Positions 8,074 to 14,992 of a stretch of DNA of 43,388 bases are shown piece after piece. The notes under the pieces are model-generated. The model saw only the letters and a list, made by a program, of their open reading frames with translations. It was not told where the DNA came from and did not search any database. The position numbers and the translations under genes are program-made. Each line of letters begins with the position of its first letter. The stretch's first letter is position 1. The stretch is from Hyphomicrobiales bacterium. GTDB taxonomy: Bacteria; Pseudomonadota; Alphaproteobacteria; Rhizobiales; Beijerinckiaceae. The DNA lies in contig JAFBAK010000350.1 in NCBI GenBank assembly GCA_019247795.1, forward strand, positions 1-43,388, in the 5' to 3' direction.

Positions 8074-8613
8074 ATGGCCGCCGGAACAGAAACCGCGACC
8101 GAAGCGCAAACCGAGCAGAAGGGCGGCTTTCCGCCTTTCGAGCCGGAGCATTTCCCTTCGCAGCTTTTGTGGCTGGCGATCACCTTCGGTGCGATCTATC
8201 TCTTCGTCTCGAAGGTCTTCGTCAGGCGCGTCGGCGGCACGATAGCCGAGCGCGCCGATCGCATTTCTCGGGATCTCGACCAAGCCTCAGCCGCGAAGGC
8301 GCGAGCCGACGAGGCGACGGCGGCGCACGCAAAGGCGCTCGCCGAGGCACGTGACAAGGCGCAAGGCATCGCGCGCGAGACACGCGACGCCATGAACGCC
8401 GCCAGCGAGGCGAGGCGCAAGACGGTCGAGGCCGACCTCTCCGCCAAGCTCGCCGCCTCCGACAAGGAGATTGCCACGCGCAAGGCGCAGGCCATGGCGA
8501 ATGTGAGCGCCATCGCGCAGGAAGCCGCTGCCGCGATCGTGGCAAGGCTCACCGGTCAGCCGCCGACCAGCGCCGAGATTGCGGCGGTCCAGTCGCCGAC
8601 CGGGAAGAGGTGA
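8074..8613 (+). CDS. atpF': F0F1 ATP synthase subunit b'
   Basis: Subunit b', 179 residues, one of the two different b-type stalk subunits of photosynthetic bacteria and most alphaproteobacteria (also called atpG or atpX). Seen: a short polar N-terminal extension, one membrane helix (L-L-W-L-A-I-T-F-G-A-I-Y-L-F), then a long charged Ala/Glu/Arg-rich coiled coil forming the peripheral stalk. The motif F-P-P-F-E-P-E-H-F before the helix is typical of b' rather than b. The start ATG 8074 gives the usual T/E/Q-rich leader. It ends 10 nt before the b-subunit start, so the two are likely co-translated. Confidence 0.93.
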   Translation: MAAGTETATEAQTEQKGGFPPFEPEHFPSQLLWLAITFGAIYLFVSKVFVRRVGGTIAERADRISRDLDQASAAKARADEATAAHAKALAEARDKAQGIARETRDAMNAASEARRKTVEADLSAKLAASDKEIATRKAQAMANVSAIAQEAAAAIVARLTGQPPTSAEIAAVQSPTGKR

Positions 8614-8623
8614 GGAAAGGGTC

Positions 8624-9118
8624 ATGCCGCACCTCTTTGCCGATCCTGAATTCTGGGTAGCAGTCGCTTTTGTGATCTTCCTGGCGCTCGCCACGTGGTT
8701 CGGCGCCTTCAAGGCGCTCGTCAACGCGCTCGATCAGCGGGGCTCGCGAATCGCTGCCGAGCTCGCGGAAGCAAAAAGACTGCGAGAGGAGGCGCAAGCC
8801 CTTCTCGCCTCCTACGAGAAGCGTCGCCAGGAAGCCGAAGGCGACGCCGCGGCGATCATTGCGCAAGCCAAGGTCGATGCCGAACGTCTTGCCAAAGAGG
8901 CAGAGGAGAAGCTTGCCGATTTCGTCTCACGCCGACAACAGGCCGCCGAGCAGAAGATCGCCAGGGCGGAGGCAGAAGCGATGACAGAGGTGCGCGACGC
9001 CGCCGCCGAAGCTGCCATCCGGGCGAGCGAGACGATCCTGCGCGGGCGCTCGAAAGGGGAAAAAGGATTGGGCGTTCTGACGAGAAGCCTCGGCGAGGTC
9101 ATGTCGAAGCTGAGCTGA
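8624..9118 (+). CDS. atpF: F0F1 ATP synthase subunit b
   Basis: Subunit b, 164 residues, partner of b' in the peripheral stalk holding F1 to F0. Seen: an N-terminal membrane helix (F-W-V-A-V-A-F-V-I-F-L-A-L) after F-A-D-P-E, then a coiled coil with A-E-L-A-E-A-K-R-L-R-E-E-A, the usual start of the b dimer helix. The start ATG 8624 follows a TGAGGAAAGG stretch that overlaps the b' stop. The frame is open 45 nt further upstream inside the b' gene. It is the last gene of the F0 cluster; I see no convincing terminator in the 116 bp after it. Confidence 0.94.
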   Translation: MPHLFADPEFWVAVAFVIFLALATWFGAFKALVNALDQRGSRIAAELAEAKRLREEAQALLASYEKRRQEAEGDAAAIIAQAKVDAERLAKEAEEKLADFVSRRQQAAEQKIARAEAEAMTEVRDAAAEAAIRASETILRGRSKGEKGLGVLTRSLGEVMSKLS

Positions 9119-9234
9119 GCTTGCGTCATCGGGCTTTGTTCGATGCACCATACGTTCACCTGGTCGACACGGTCGATCGTACCTCCAGCCTCGCGGCGGT
9201 GCTGGTTCAGACGTCATGAGACGGCTCGGATAAC

Positions 9235-9936
9235 GTGGGGCTTTTGATCTTCGATTGCGACGGCGTTCTGGTCGATTCGGAATACCTGTTCGCCCATGTC
9301 GCGTCGACCTGCTTGAAGGAGATCGGCTTCGAGCTCGAAACGCCCGAGGCCGCACGACGCTTCGCCGGCGTCAGCATCAAGGACATGCTGGCGAGCCTTG
9401 CTCTCGAGCGTGGCACTCCTCTCCCCGATACTTTCGAGGATCTCGTCATTCGGCGCGAGGACGAGGCTTACGCGCAAATGCTCGAACCGATCCGCGGGGT
9501 CCGGGAAGCCATCTTGTCGCTTTCCTTGCCTCGCTGCGTCGCCTCGTCCTCTTTGCCGGAGCGCATTTCGGCCTCGCTCGTCGTGACGAAGCTCGACGAT
9601 CTCTTCGCGGAGGCCGCCCGCTTCTCGACCGCGCTTGTTCCGAACGGCAAGCCCGCGCCTGATATCTACCTTCACGCAGCTTCGCGAATGGGCGCGAAGC
9701 CCCGAGACTGCATCGTCATCGAAGATTCGGTGCCGGGCGTCCAAGGAGCCATCTCGGCCGGCATGTCCGTGATCGGCTTCACCGGCGGACGCCATTGCGG
9801 AAAAGATCACGGCCGGCACCTCGTAGCGAACGGAGCGCATCGCGTGATCGCCGAAATGGCCGAGCTGCGAGAAGCGGTGCGGTCCCTCACATTGCCGAAA
9901 GGCCACCGTCGAGCACGATCTCCGCACCCGTCATGA
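9235..9936 (+). CDS. HAD-superfamily hydrolase
   Basis: A HAD phosphatase of the beta-phosphoglucomutase/phosphoglycolate phosphatase type, 233 residues, cytoplasmic. Seen: motif I D-C-D-G-V-L-V-D-S-E at residues 7-16 (nucleophile Asp and acid/base Asp), a helical cap domain, motif II serine in A-S-S-S-L, motif III lysine in N-G-K-P-A-P-D, and motif IV E-D-S-V-P-G-V. The spacing and K-P-A-P-D point to a small sugar-phosphate or similar metabolite, but the substrate is unknown. The start is GTG 9235 immediately before the core strand. The last 16 or so residues (basic, Pro-rich) are encoded opposite the 3' end of the convergent SDR gene, an unusual 50-bp overlap. Confidence 0.88.
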   Translation: MGLLIFDCDGVLVDSEYLFAHVASTCLKEIGFELETPEAARRFAGVSIKDMLASLALERGTPLPDTFEDLVIRREDEAYAQMLEPIRGVREAILSLSLPRCVASSSLPERISASLVVTKLDDLFAEAARFSTALVPNGKPAPDIYLHAASRMGAKPRDCIVIEDSVPGVQGAISAGMSVIGFTGGRHCGKDHGRHLVANGAHRVIAEMAELREAVRSLTLPKGHRRARSPHPS

Positions 9937-10648
9937 GTTTCGATTCGTCGCTGGCGAGATAAATGATGGCATGCGCCACGTCGTCGGGATCGCCGATCCT
10001 GCCGAGCGGAATCTGCCGGCCGAGCTTCGCGCGTGCCGCGTCTGGGCCACCGAGCGAAGCGAACATGCCTTCGACCATCGGTGTGTCGATGAAGGTCGGA
10101 TGCACCGAGTTGCACCGAATGCCGTAGCCCTGGCGCGCGCAATGCAGCGCGATCGATTTCGACAAATGCCGGACCGCGGCCTTGCTCGAATTGTACGCCG
10201 CAAGATTGCGCGCGGCGACGATGCCCGAAATCGAGGACAAGATCACGATCGAGCCTGGCGGATGACGGCGCATCAAAGGCAGTGCCACTTGCGTGCCGTA
10301 AAACACGGCGTCGAGATTGACCGCGTGCACGCGCCGCCACTCCTCGGGCGCCGTGTCCTCGATCGTGCCGATGCCTCCCACGCCTGCAGAATGAACGAGG
10401 ATCTGGAGCGCGCCGAGTTGCTTCTCGACGCTCGCCAGCGCCTCGGTCCATTGACCGATCACGGTGACGTCCATCTCGATCGGGAAAGCGGCATCGCCGA
10501 TCTCACTGGCGAGCCGCGCCACGCCCTCACCGTTGCGATCCGCGATCGCGAGGCGCGCGCCTTCACGCGCCATCATCAGCGCCGTCGCACGGCCGATACC
10601 GGACGCTCCCCCGGTGATGAGCGCGGTCTTGCCGCTCAATCGCCCCAT
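9887..10648 (-). CDS. SDR-family NAD(P)-dependent oxidoreductase
   Basis: A classical short-chain dehydrogenase/reductase, 253 residues. Seen: the dinucleotide-binding motif TGGASGIG near residue 12, N-N-A-G replaced by H-S-A-G, a catalytic serine in L-S-S-I-S, and the catalytic Y-N-S-S-K. The Asp in A-I-A-D-R-N at the end of strand 2 suggests NAD rather than NADP as cofactor. The C-terminus (D-G-G-L-S-A-M) is typical of glucose/ribitol-type SDRs. The substrate cannot be told. The gene is convergent with the HAD gene and overlaps its last 50 bp. The CDGSH protein is encoded just upstream on the same strand, 23 bp away, so the two may be co-transcribed. Confidence 0.9.
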   Translation of the reverse strand: MGRLSGKTALITGGASGIGRATALMMAREGARLAIADRNGEGVARLASEIGDAAFPIEMDVTVIGQWTEALASVEKQLGALQILVHSAGVGGIGTIEDTAPEEWRRVHAVNLDAVFYGTQVALPLMRRHPPGSIVILSSISGIVAARNLAAYNSSKAAVRHLSKSIALHCARQGYGIRCNSVHPTFIDTPMVEGMFASLGGPDAARAKLGRQIPLGRIGDPDDVAHAIIYLASDESKLMTGAEIVLDGGLSAM

Positions 10649-10671
10649 GCGATTCTTCCGAGATCAAACCC

Positions 10672-10911
10672 TCAAAGCGTCTTGTGCGTGCCGTCGCAAA
10701 GCGGAGAGTGCTTGGTGTGCTTGCAGGCGCAGAAATAGAGGGTGCGGTCGCTCTCCGATTTGAACTCGATCGGCGTGAAACTCGATCCTTTGTGCGAGCC
10801 GTCACAAAAAGGCTGCTTCTTCGACTGACCGCAGGCGCACCACCAATAGCTTTGTCCGGGCTTCACCGGGACGGCGATGGGCTCCTTGCCGGCAATGTGC
10901 GGACTCGTCAT
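10672..10911 (-). CDS. CDGSH iron-sulfur domain protein (two motifs)
   Basis: A small protein (79 residues) with two CDGSH-type iron-sulfur motifs in tandem. The first is C-A-C-G-Q-S-K-K-Q-P-F-C-D-G-S-H, the second C-A-C-K-H-T-K-H-S-P-L-C-D-G-T-H. Each has the three Cys and one His that hold a [2Fe-2S] cluster in mitoNEET-like proteins. There is no signal or membrane segment, so it should be a soluble redox or cluster-transfer protein. Bacterial double-CDGSH proteins of this size are known; their roles are poorly defined. The second motif is slightly divergent (K-H in place of G-x). It lies upstream of the SDR gene on the same strand. Confidence 0.9.
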   Translation of the reverse strand: MTSPHIAGKEPIAVPVKPGQSYWWCACGQSKKQPFCDGSHKGSSFTPIEFKSESDRTLYFCACKHTKHSPLCDGTHKTL

Positions 10912-11053
10912 GCGTCATGCTCCGAATCGAGGGTTCGTCAGGTAAGGACCGTGATGGCTTAAATGAAGCACCTCGGCAAGGCATCCATGGGACGACCGCC
11001 TAACCATGCGTGTCTGCTGTTTTCCCGCGGTTGATCGTGTCCAAGGCTGCGGG

Positions 11054-12016
11054 CTATTTCACGTCGCCGAGGCCGCCCCCTTCGGTCTTGAGCCAGGCTG
11101 CTCCGCAGGCCTTGGCAAGCTCGCGTACGCGCAAGATGTAGCTTTGACGTTCCGTCACCGAGATCACGCCGCGCGCATCGAGCAGATTGAAGGCATGGCT
11201 TGCCTTGATGCACTGATCATAGGCGGGCAACGCCAGGCGATGCTTCTTGTCGTCGCGGCCTTCCTTAGGCTCGCCGGTCGCGAGGAGAGCGCGGCATTCG
11301 GCTTCGAAATCCTCGAAATGACGAAACAGCGCGTCGGTGTTCGCCGCTTCGAAATCATATCGAGAATATTCCTCCTCAGCCTGACGGAAAATATCCGCAT
11401 AGGTGACCCGCTCCTCGCCGTCGCGGCCGTTGAAATTGAGATCGAAAATGGAATCGACGCCTTGCACGTACATCGCAAGACGCTCGAGCCCGTAGGTGAT
11501 CTCGCCCGAGACCGGCGCGCATTCAAATCCGGCCACCTGCTGGAAATAGGTGAATTGTGAGACTTCCATGCCGTCGCACCAACACTCCCAGCCCAAGCCC
11601 CATGCGCCGAGCGTCGGGCTTTCCCAATCATCCTCCACAAAACGGACGTCGTGGATCCGCCGATCGATGCCGATCGCCTCGAGGGACGCGAGATAAAGGT
11701 CCTGTAGATCTGGCGGATTGGGCTTTAGGATCACCTGGAACTGATAATAATATTGCAACCGGTTCGGGTTTTCGCCGTAGCGGCCGTCCTTGGGTCGGCG
11801 CGAGGGCTGCACATAGGCAGCGCGCCAAGGTTTGGTGCCAAGCGCGCGCAACGTCGTCGCCGGATGAAAGGTGCCGGCGCCCATCTCCATGTCGTAGGGC
11901 TGAAGGATCACGCAGCCCTCGGCCGCCCAGAATTGCTGGAGCGTGAGAACGAGCCCCTGGAAGCTTTTCTTGGGATCAAGGGGGCGCATCGCGGCTTGCG
12001 TATCCATCATCTTCAC
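11054..12016 (-). CDS. glyQ: Glycyl-tRNA synthetase alpha subunit
   Basis: GlyQ, about 320 residues, the catalytic class II subunit of the bacterial alpha2beta2 glycyl-tRNA synthetase. Seen: the highly conserved N-terminal block [43 protein letters not shown], and the motif around [14 protein letters not shown]. The longest start is GTG 12016; ATG at 12010 or 12007 is equally possible. The partner glyS is not next to it but about 5.4 kb away on the opposite strand. Two 28-bp tandem repeats that form mini-hairpins lie within 70 bp upstream of the start. Confidence 0.97.
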   Translation of the reverse strand: MKMMDTQAAMRPLDPKKSFQGLVLTLQQFWAAEGCVILQPYDMEMGAGTFHPATTLRALGTKPWRAAYVQPSRRPKDGRYGENPNRLQYYYQFQVILKPNPPDLQDLYLASLEAIGIDRRIHDVRFVEDDWESPTLGAWGLGWECWCDGMEVSQFTYFQQVAGFECAPVSGEITYGLERLAMYVQGVDSIFDLNFNGRDGEERVTYADIFRQAEEEYSRYDFEAANTDALFRHFEDFEAECRALLATGEPKEGRDDKKHRLALPAYDQCIKASHAFNLLDARGVISVTERQSYILRVRELAKACGAAWLKTEGGGLGDVK

Positions 12017-12028
12017 GTCGGTCTCATT

Positions 12029-12084
12029 GGCTTTGGCGCAGGGGAACCTGCTCGGCGGCTTTGGCGCAGGGGAACCTGCTCGGC
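12029..12084. repeat. Two 28-bp tandem direct repeats upstream of glyQ
   Basis: Two identical 28-bp units stand head to tail at 12029-12056 and 12057-12084. Each contains an inverted repeat: GCAGG-GGAA-CCTGC on the plus strand, at 12038-12051 and 12066-12079. On the glyQ sense strand this gives two identical 5-bp hairpins with TTCC loops, 12 to 68 nt before the glyQ start. This may be a leader element, a short dispersed repeat or a recent duplication. Confidence 0.85.
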
Positions 12085-12525
12085 ATGGTCGCCGATGGAT
12101 CGGCTTAGCGGATCGGCGGGCGAGCGATCAAGGCTGACGATCTGGAGCGACGGCCTGCGCACAAGGCCGGTCGTGCGACGACCGACATATGCGGGCCTAA
12201 AACGTGCCATATGCGAGGCAAAGTAATGGCAGGTCGAGCCTGAAACGGCAGGTCTTTCGGCGCGGTTCGGTCTCAATTTTCCAACGGTCGATACTATTCA
12301 TCGGAAGAGATCGCATATTCGTGATATCCGCTTGGGACCGAACTCTCAAACTAGACATTTCGACTCTTGATCGGAGCCGTTCGTTAATGATGCGGCTGAG
12401 GCCAATTAAGCCTGTGTTCAGGCGCGGCTTGAAATAGTGGTCTTGCGCCTCATACTTCAGACGCGGGGCGGAAGAGGGCGCAGCCGCTGAAAGCGGTTCG
12501 TTTCTCTGAGGCAAAGGAGAGTGCA
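12085..12525. other. Gene-poor region between glyQ and a small secreted protein
   Basis: No convincing gene in about 440 bp; the short open frames on both strands have no recognisable sequence. The stretch 12240-12440 is more AT-rich than its surroundings. Small inverted repeats are present: AGGC-7-GCCT and CCTG-4-CAGG near 12400-12422, and AGCCGCT/AGCGGTT at 12482-12488 and 12492-12498. A weak promoter-like pair TTGAAA (12429-12434), 16-bp spacer, CATACT (12451-12456) could serve the gene at 12526. A small RNA cannot be excluded. Confidence 0.4.
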
Positions 12526-12855
12526 ATGGGTAGATTGAAGGTAGCGCAAACGCTCAAGGCCGCGCTCGTGGCAACGGTCCTGTCCGCGGTTTCGCTCACC
12601 AACGGCGTGGGAGAAGCCTTCGCCGGAGTGCCCACCGCCGCCGCCGTCGCTCCGGCCCTGTCGGCGTCGGATCAAGCAAGTCCGGCCATCCCGGTCTATT
12701 GGCATGGTCGTTACTGGCATGGCGGTTGGGGCTGGCATCGCGGCTGGCACCGGGGCTGGGGCCCCGGCTGGGGTTGGGGTGCGCCGGTGGTCTATGGCGG
12801 ATGCTGGCGCTGGCGCCCGACCCCGTGGGGCCCGCGTCGCGTATGGGTTTGCTGA
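12526..12855 (+). CDS. Small secreted Trp/Gly/His-rich protein
   Basis: A 109-residue hypothetical protein with a clear Sec signal: a Lys-containing start, a hydrophobic run (A-A-L-V-A-T-V-L-S-A-V-S-L) and a likely cleavage after A-F-A near residue 33. The mature part is low-complexity, with W-H-G, W-H-R-G and G-W-G repeats, and ends in R-P-T-P-W-G-P-R-R-V-W-V-C. Such short exported Gly/Trp/His proteins are frequent in Rhizobiales but have no known function; His clusters suggest metal binding or envelope association (inference). The start is fixed by AAAGGAGA at 12513-12520. A hairpin terminator follows at 12888-12907. Confidence 0.75.
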   Translation: MGRLKVAQTLKAALVATVLSAVSLTNGVGEAFAGVPTAAAVAPALSASDQASPAIPVYWHGRYWHGGWGWHRGWHRGWGPGWGWGAPVVYGGCWRWRPTPWGPRRVWVC

Positions 12856-12887
12856 TCATCTCGGGGGAAGGCTAATTGAGTGATGCG

Positions 12888-12907
12888 ACGCGCCCTCACG
12901 GGCGCGT
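12888..12907 (+). terminator. Probable intrinsic terminator
   Basis: ACGCGCCC (12888-12895) pairs perfectly with GGGCGCGT (12900-12907) around a TCAC loop: 8 GC-rich base pairs, 33 bp after the stop of the small secreted protein. It is followed by TCGTCTTTCG, a poor T-run, so efficiency is uncertain. Confidence 0.6.
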
Positions 12908-13343
12908 TCGTCTTTCGCGTCGCCTCGTTCAAAACTCTCACGTCGGATCGCACATTTTCGTGATGAATGCGCGCGACAGGCTCGGCGGCTTTTCTGCGCA
13001 ACGCTCAATACTTGGCGAAGGACAGCCATAACACGCGTCAAGCGATCGTCGGATCACCGGATTCCTTGAACTCTCGCCTTCGGGGCGTCTGCTGGGACGT
13101 GCTTTCGCAAGGATCGCCGACGAGTTCTCGGACGTTCAATTTTTTCTAAACTTTGTTGTTAGCGCAAAGGCCCTGCTTATATTGAAGGCGGAGCGCTCTG
13201 AACGGCGTCCGATTCCAAAAGGCCTTCGGGAGTGTTTCCAGGCCTGCGGCATCGAGAGGGCACCGGTCCTCTACCGGTGCGGCGGCACGATGACGCCCAA
13301 AGAGCGTGTTGAGCGTGTCGGTGTTCCATCGAAAGGTCGTGCC
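12908..13343 (+). promoter_or_regulatory. Long leader with promoter and hairpin upstream of a Gly/His-rich protein
   Basis: No gene is seen. A sigma70-like promoter is plausible: TTGTTA at 13156-13161, 16-bp spacer, TATATT at 13178-13183, lying after a T-rich stretch at 13139-13146. Transcription from it would give a leader of about 155 nt. This contains a perfect 8-bp hairpin, GCACCGGT 13260-13267 with ACCGGTGC 13273-13280, loop CCTCT. AAAGG at 13332-13336 is the ribosome-binding site of the next gene. The long structured leader suggests post-transcriptional control, but it matches no riboswitch that I recognise. Confidence 0.5.
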
Positions 13344-13748
13344 ATGTTTCGAAAACTGATCATGAGTGCCGCTTTGGCGCTCGGCCTCGCCGGCGTGGCG
13401 GTTTCACCCGCAGAGGCGTTTCACGGCGGCGGCGGCGGCGGCTTCCATGGCGGAGGCTTTCACGGCGGTGGTTTCCATGGCGGCTTCGGCGGCTTCCATG
13501 GTGGGTTTGGCGGTTTCCACGGGGGATTTGCCAATCGCGGGTTTGCGTTCCGTCATGACCATTTCCGCCGGGGCTTCTTCCCCTTCTTCGGATTCGGAAC
13601 GGGTCTCGCCTACGCCGGGGCCTATCCCTACTACGATTATTATGACTATCCCTACTACGACGAGTATCCCGGCTATTGCTATCTGCACCGCCAATGGGTG
13701 TGGAACGGCCATCGCCACGTCTACGCCCTGGTGCGCGTCTGCCCGTAA
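13344..13748 (+). CDS. Secreted Gly/His/Tyr-rich low-complexity protein
   Basis: A 134-residue exported protein of unknown function. Seen: a signal peptide (MFRKLIMSAALALGLAG, likely cleavage after A-E-A near residue 26). Then about 38 residues of F-H-G-G-G and F-H-G-G-F repeats, a Phe/Arg/His linker, a tyrosine-rich block (Y-P-Y-Y-D-Y-Y-D-Y), and a more ordinary C-terminus with two Cys (one in G-Y-C-Y-L-H-R-Q-W-V-W, one in R-V-C-P). The C-terminal R-Q-W-V-W-N-G-H-R-H-V resembles the ends of other short alphaproteobacterial secreted proteins. The His/Gly repeats could bind metal ions; this is inference. The start is set by the signal peptide and AAAGG at 13332-13336; the open frame continues upstream to 13182 without meaning. 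Confidence 0.8.
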   Translation: MFRKLIMSAALALGLAGVAVSPAEAFHGGGGGGFHGGGFHGGGFHGGFGGFHGGFGGFHGGFANRGFAFRHDHFRRGFFPFFGFGTGLAYAGAYPYYDYYDYPYYDEYPGYCYLHRQWVWNGHRHVYALVRVCP

Positions 13749-13790
13749 GCGCACGAGCACGCACTCGGCTTTGAACGAGGACGCGGGCGG

Positions 13791-14561
13791 CTAAAGGAAG
13801 CCGGTCGCGGCGTCGCCACGGTGTATAGCTGCGGCGAGCCGGGTGAAGTCTCCGTCCCTCTCGTGCAGCACGAGAGGCGGCAGCATGATGAGCGGCGCGC
13901 GCCCACCTTTTCGGGCGCGGATGAGGATACGCGTCGCCGCATCTTGAAGGCGCGGATGCACCGGACGAAGCTCAATCCGCGAAAAGGCGCGACGTAATGC
14001 CTGTAAGACCTCTGCGAGCATTTCAGGGCGGTAAATTGCGATCAGCGTCCCCTTCGGTTTCAGCAAAAGCGAAGCGGCGGCGATCCAACACGCCAACGCG
14101 CCATCCCTTGCCATATGCGCCAACGCGCGTTGAGGGTCAGGCGAGGCTTGCGAGGATCGCGCAATCGTGAAGGGTGGATTCATCACCGCGAGATCATAGG
14201 AGGCGCCAAGACCCTGGGGAGAGCCTCGTGAATGGGCCAGGCGCTCCACATCATCCGTGACCAGCCGCACCCGCTCGACAACGCCATTGAGCGCAGCGTT
14301 CCTTGCCGCGAGCGCCGCGACCTCCGCGTCGAGTTCAACGAGTGTCACCTCGAGGTTCGGCATGAGAACGGCAAGCGAAAGGCCGATGGCCCCGCTTCCC
14401 GCGCCGAGGTCGACGGCGCGGCCCTTGGCATGAAGGCGTGCCGCGGCGATGACGAGCGCCGCATCGGTTCCGGCGCGATGGCCGCGTCTGAGTTGGCGCA
14501 ACAACACCTGTCCGCCGAGGAAGCCTTTCTCGTCGAAGCCGCTTCCCCCCTCGGCGGTCAC
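13791..14561 (-). CDS. TrmN6-like tRNA1(Val) adenine-N6 methyltransferase
   Basis: A class I SAM-dependent methyltransferase of 256 residues, of the YfiC/TrmN6 type that methylates the N6 of adenine-37 in tRNA1(Val). Seen: an N-terminal F-L-G-G-Q-V-L-L-R-Q segment followed by R-A-G-T-D-A-A-L, the SAM-binding D-L-G-A-G-S-G-A-I-G-L, the acidic strand end (T-L-V-E-L-D), and the catalytic N-P-P-F characteristic of amino-group methyltransferases. The target is inferred from family similarity only. The start overlaps the stop of the upstream DUF2007-like gene by 4 bp (ATGA), so the two are translationally coupled. Confidence 0.85.
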   Translation of the reverse strand: MTAEGGSGFDEKGFLGGQVLLRQLRRGHRAGTDAALVIAAARLHAKGRAVDLGAGSGAIGLSLAVLMPNLEVTLVELDAEVAALAARNAALNGVVERVRLVTDDVERLAHSRGSPQGLGASYDLAVMNPPFTIARSSQASPDPQRALAHMARDGALACWIAAASLLLKPKGTLIAIYRPEMLAEVLQALRRAFSRIELRPVHPRLQDAATRILIRARKGGRAPLIMLPPLVLHERDGDFTRLAAAIHRGDAATGFL

Positions 14562-14788
14562 GCCGTGCCTTGGCGCAAATACGAGCCGAGCCCACCCTCT
14601 GTAAGGATGCGGCGAGCCTTGGTCTCCGTCTCGGAATCCACAAGCAAACGACGTTGGAATGCGCCTATCGACCCCTCAAGCGCACTCATGTGACGATCGG
14701 CCACGAAGCAACCGATTCCCGCGCCGCCCAACAGCGCTTCGGCGAGCGAGAGCGCGACGGCGTCGTTGGTGCGCAGAATTTCGATCAT
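14558..14788 (-). CDS. DUF2007-like small protein
   Basis: A 76-residue protein resembling the DUF2007 family (putative signal-transducing domain). It starts MIEILRTND, has a hydrophobic helix-strand pattern (A-L-L-G-G-A-G-I-G-C-F-V-A-D) and ends with a helix containing A-R-R-I-L. These small alpha/beta domains are of unknown function and often stand near this methyltransferase in Rhizobiales. The start is ATG at 14788; the frame is open to 14926 but the extra N-terminal part is Arg-rich and unlike the family. It overlaps the methyltransferase start by 4 bp and is divergent from the polyprenyl synthase gene. Confidence 0.78.
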   Translation of the reverse strand: MIEILRTNDAVALSLAEALLGGAGIGCFVADRHMSALEGSIGAFQRRLLVDSETETKARRILTEGGLGSYLRQGTA

Positions 14789-14992
14789 GCTTCGTCGGCC
14801 CTTGCGAGTTTTCGTTGCGCCTGATCGGAAGCGTGCAACTTTCACATTCCTCCCGCAAGCAGCAGCACCCACAGCGCTGGGGCGCTGCGGTGGCTTGCCG
14901 CGCGCCGCGCGCTGCATTAGTCGCAATATGATTTACCGCGATCGGGCGGTCGCCGGCGCAGGTTGCCGACGAGAGATGAGGAGCCGTTCGCC

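Noticed and set aside
12013-12276. 87-codon minus-strand frame upstream of glyQ
   Set aside because: It consists largely of the 28-bp repeats and has no ribosome-binding site or recognisable sequence.
13427-13533. Tandem DNA repeat or CRISPR-like array
   Set aside because: The periodicity is from codons for F-H-G-G repeats within a protein with a signal peptide; units are unequal and there are no spacers.
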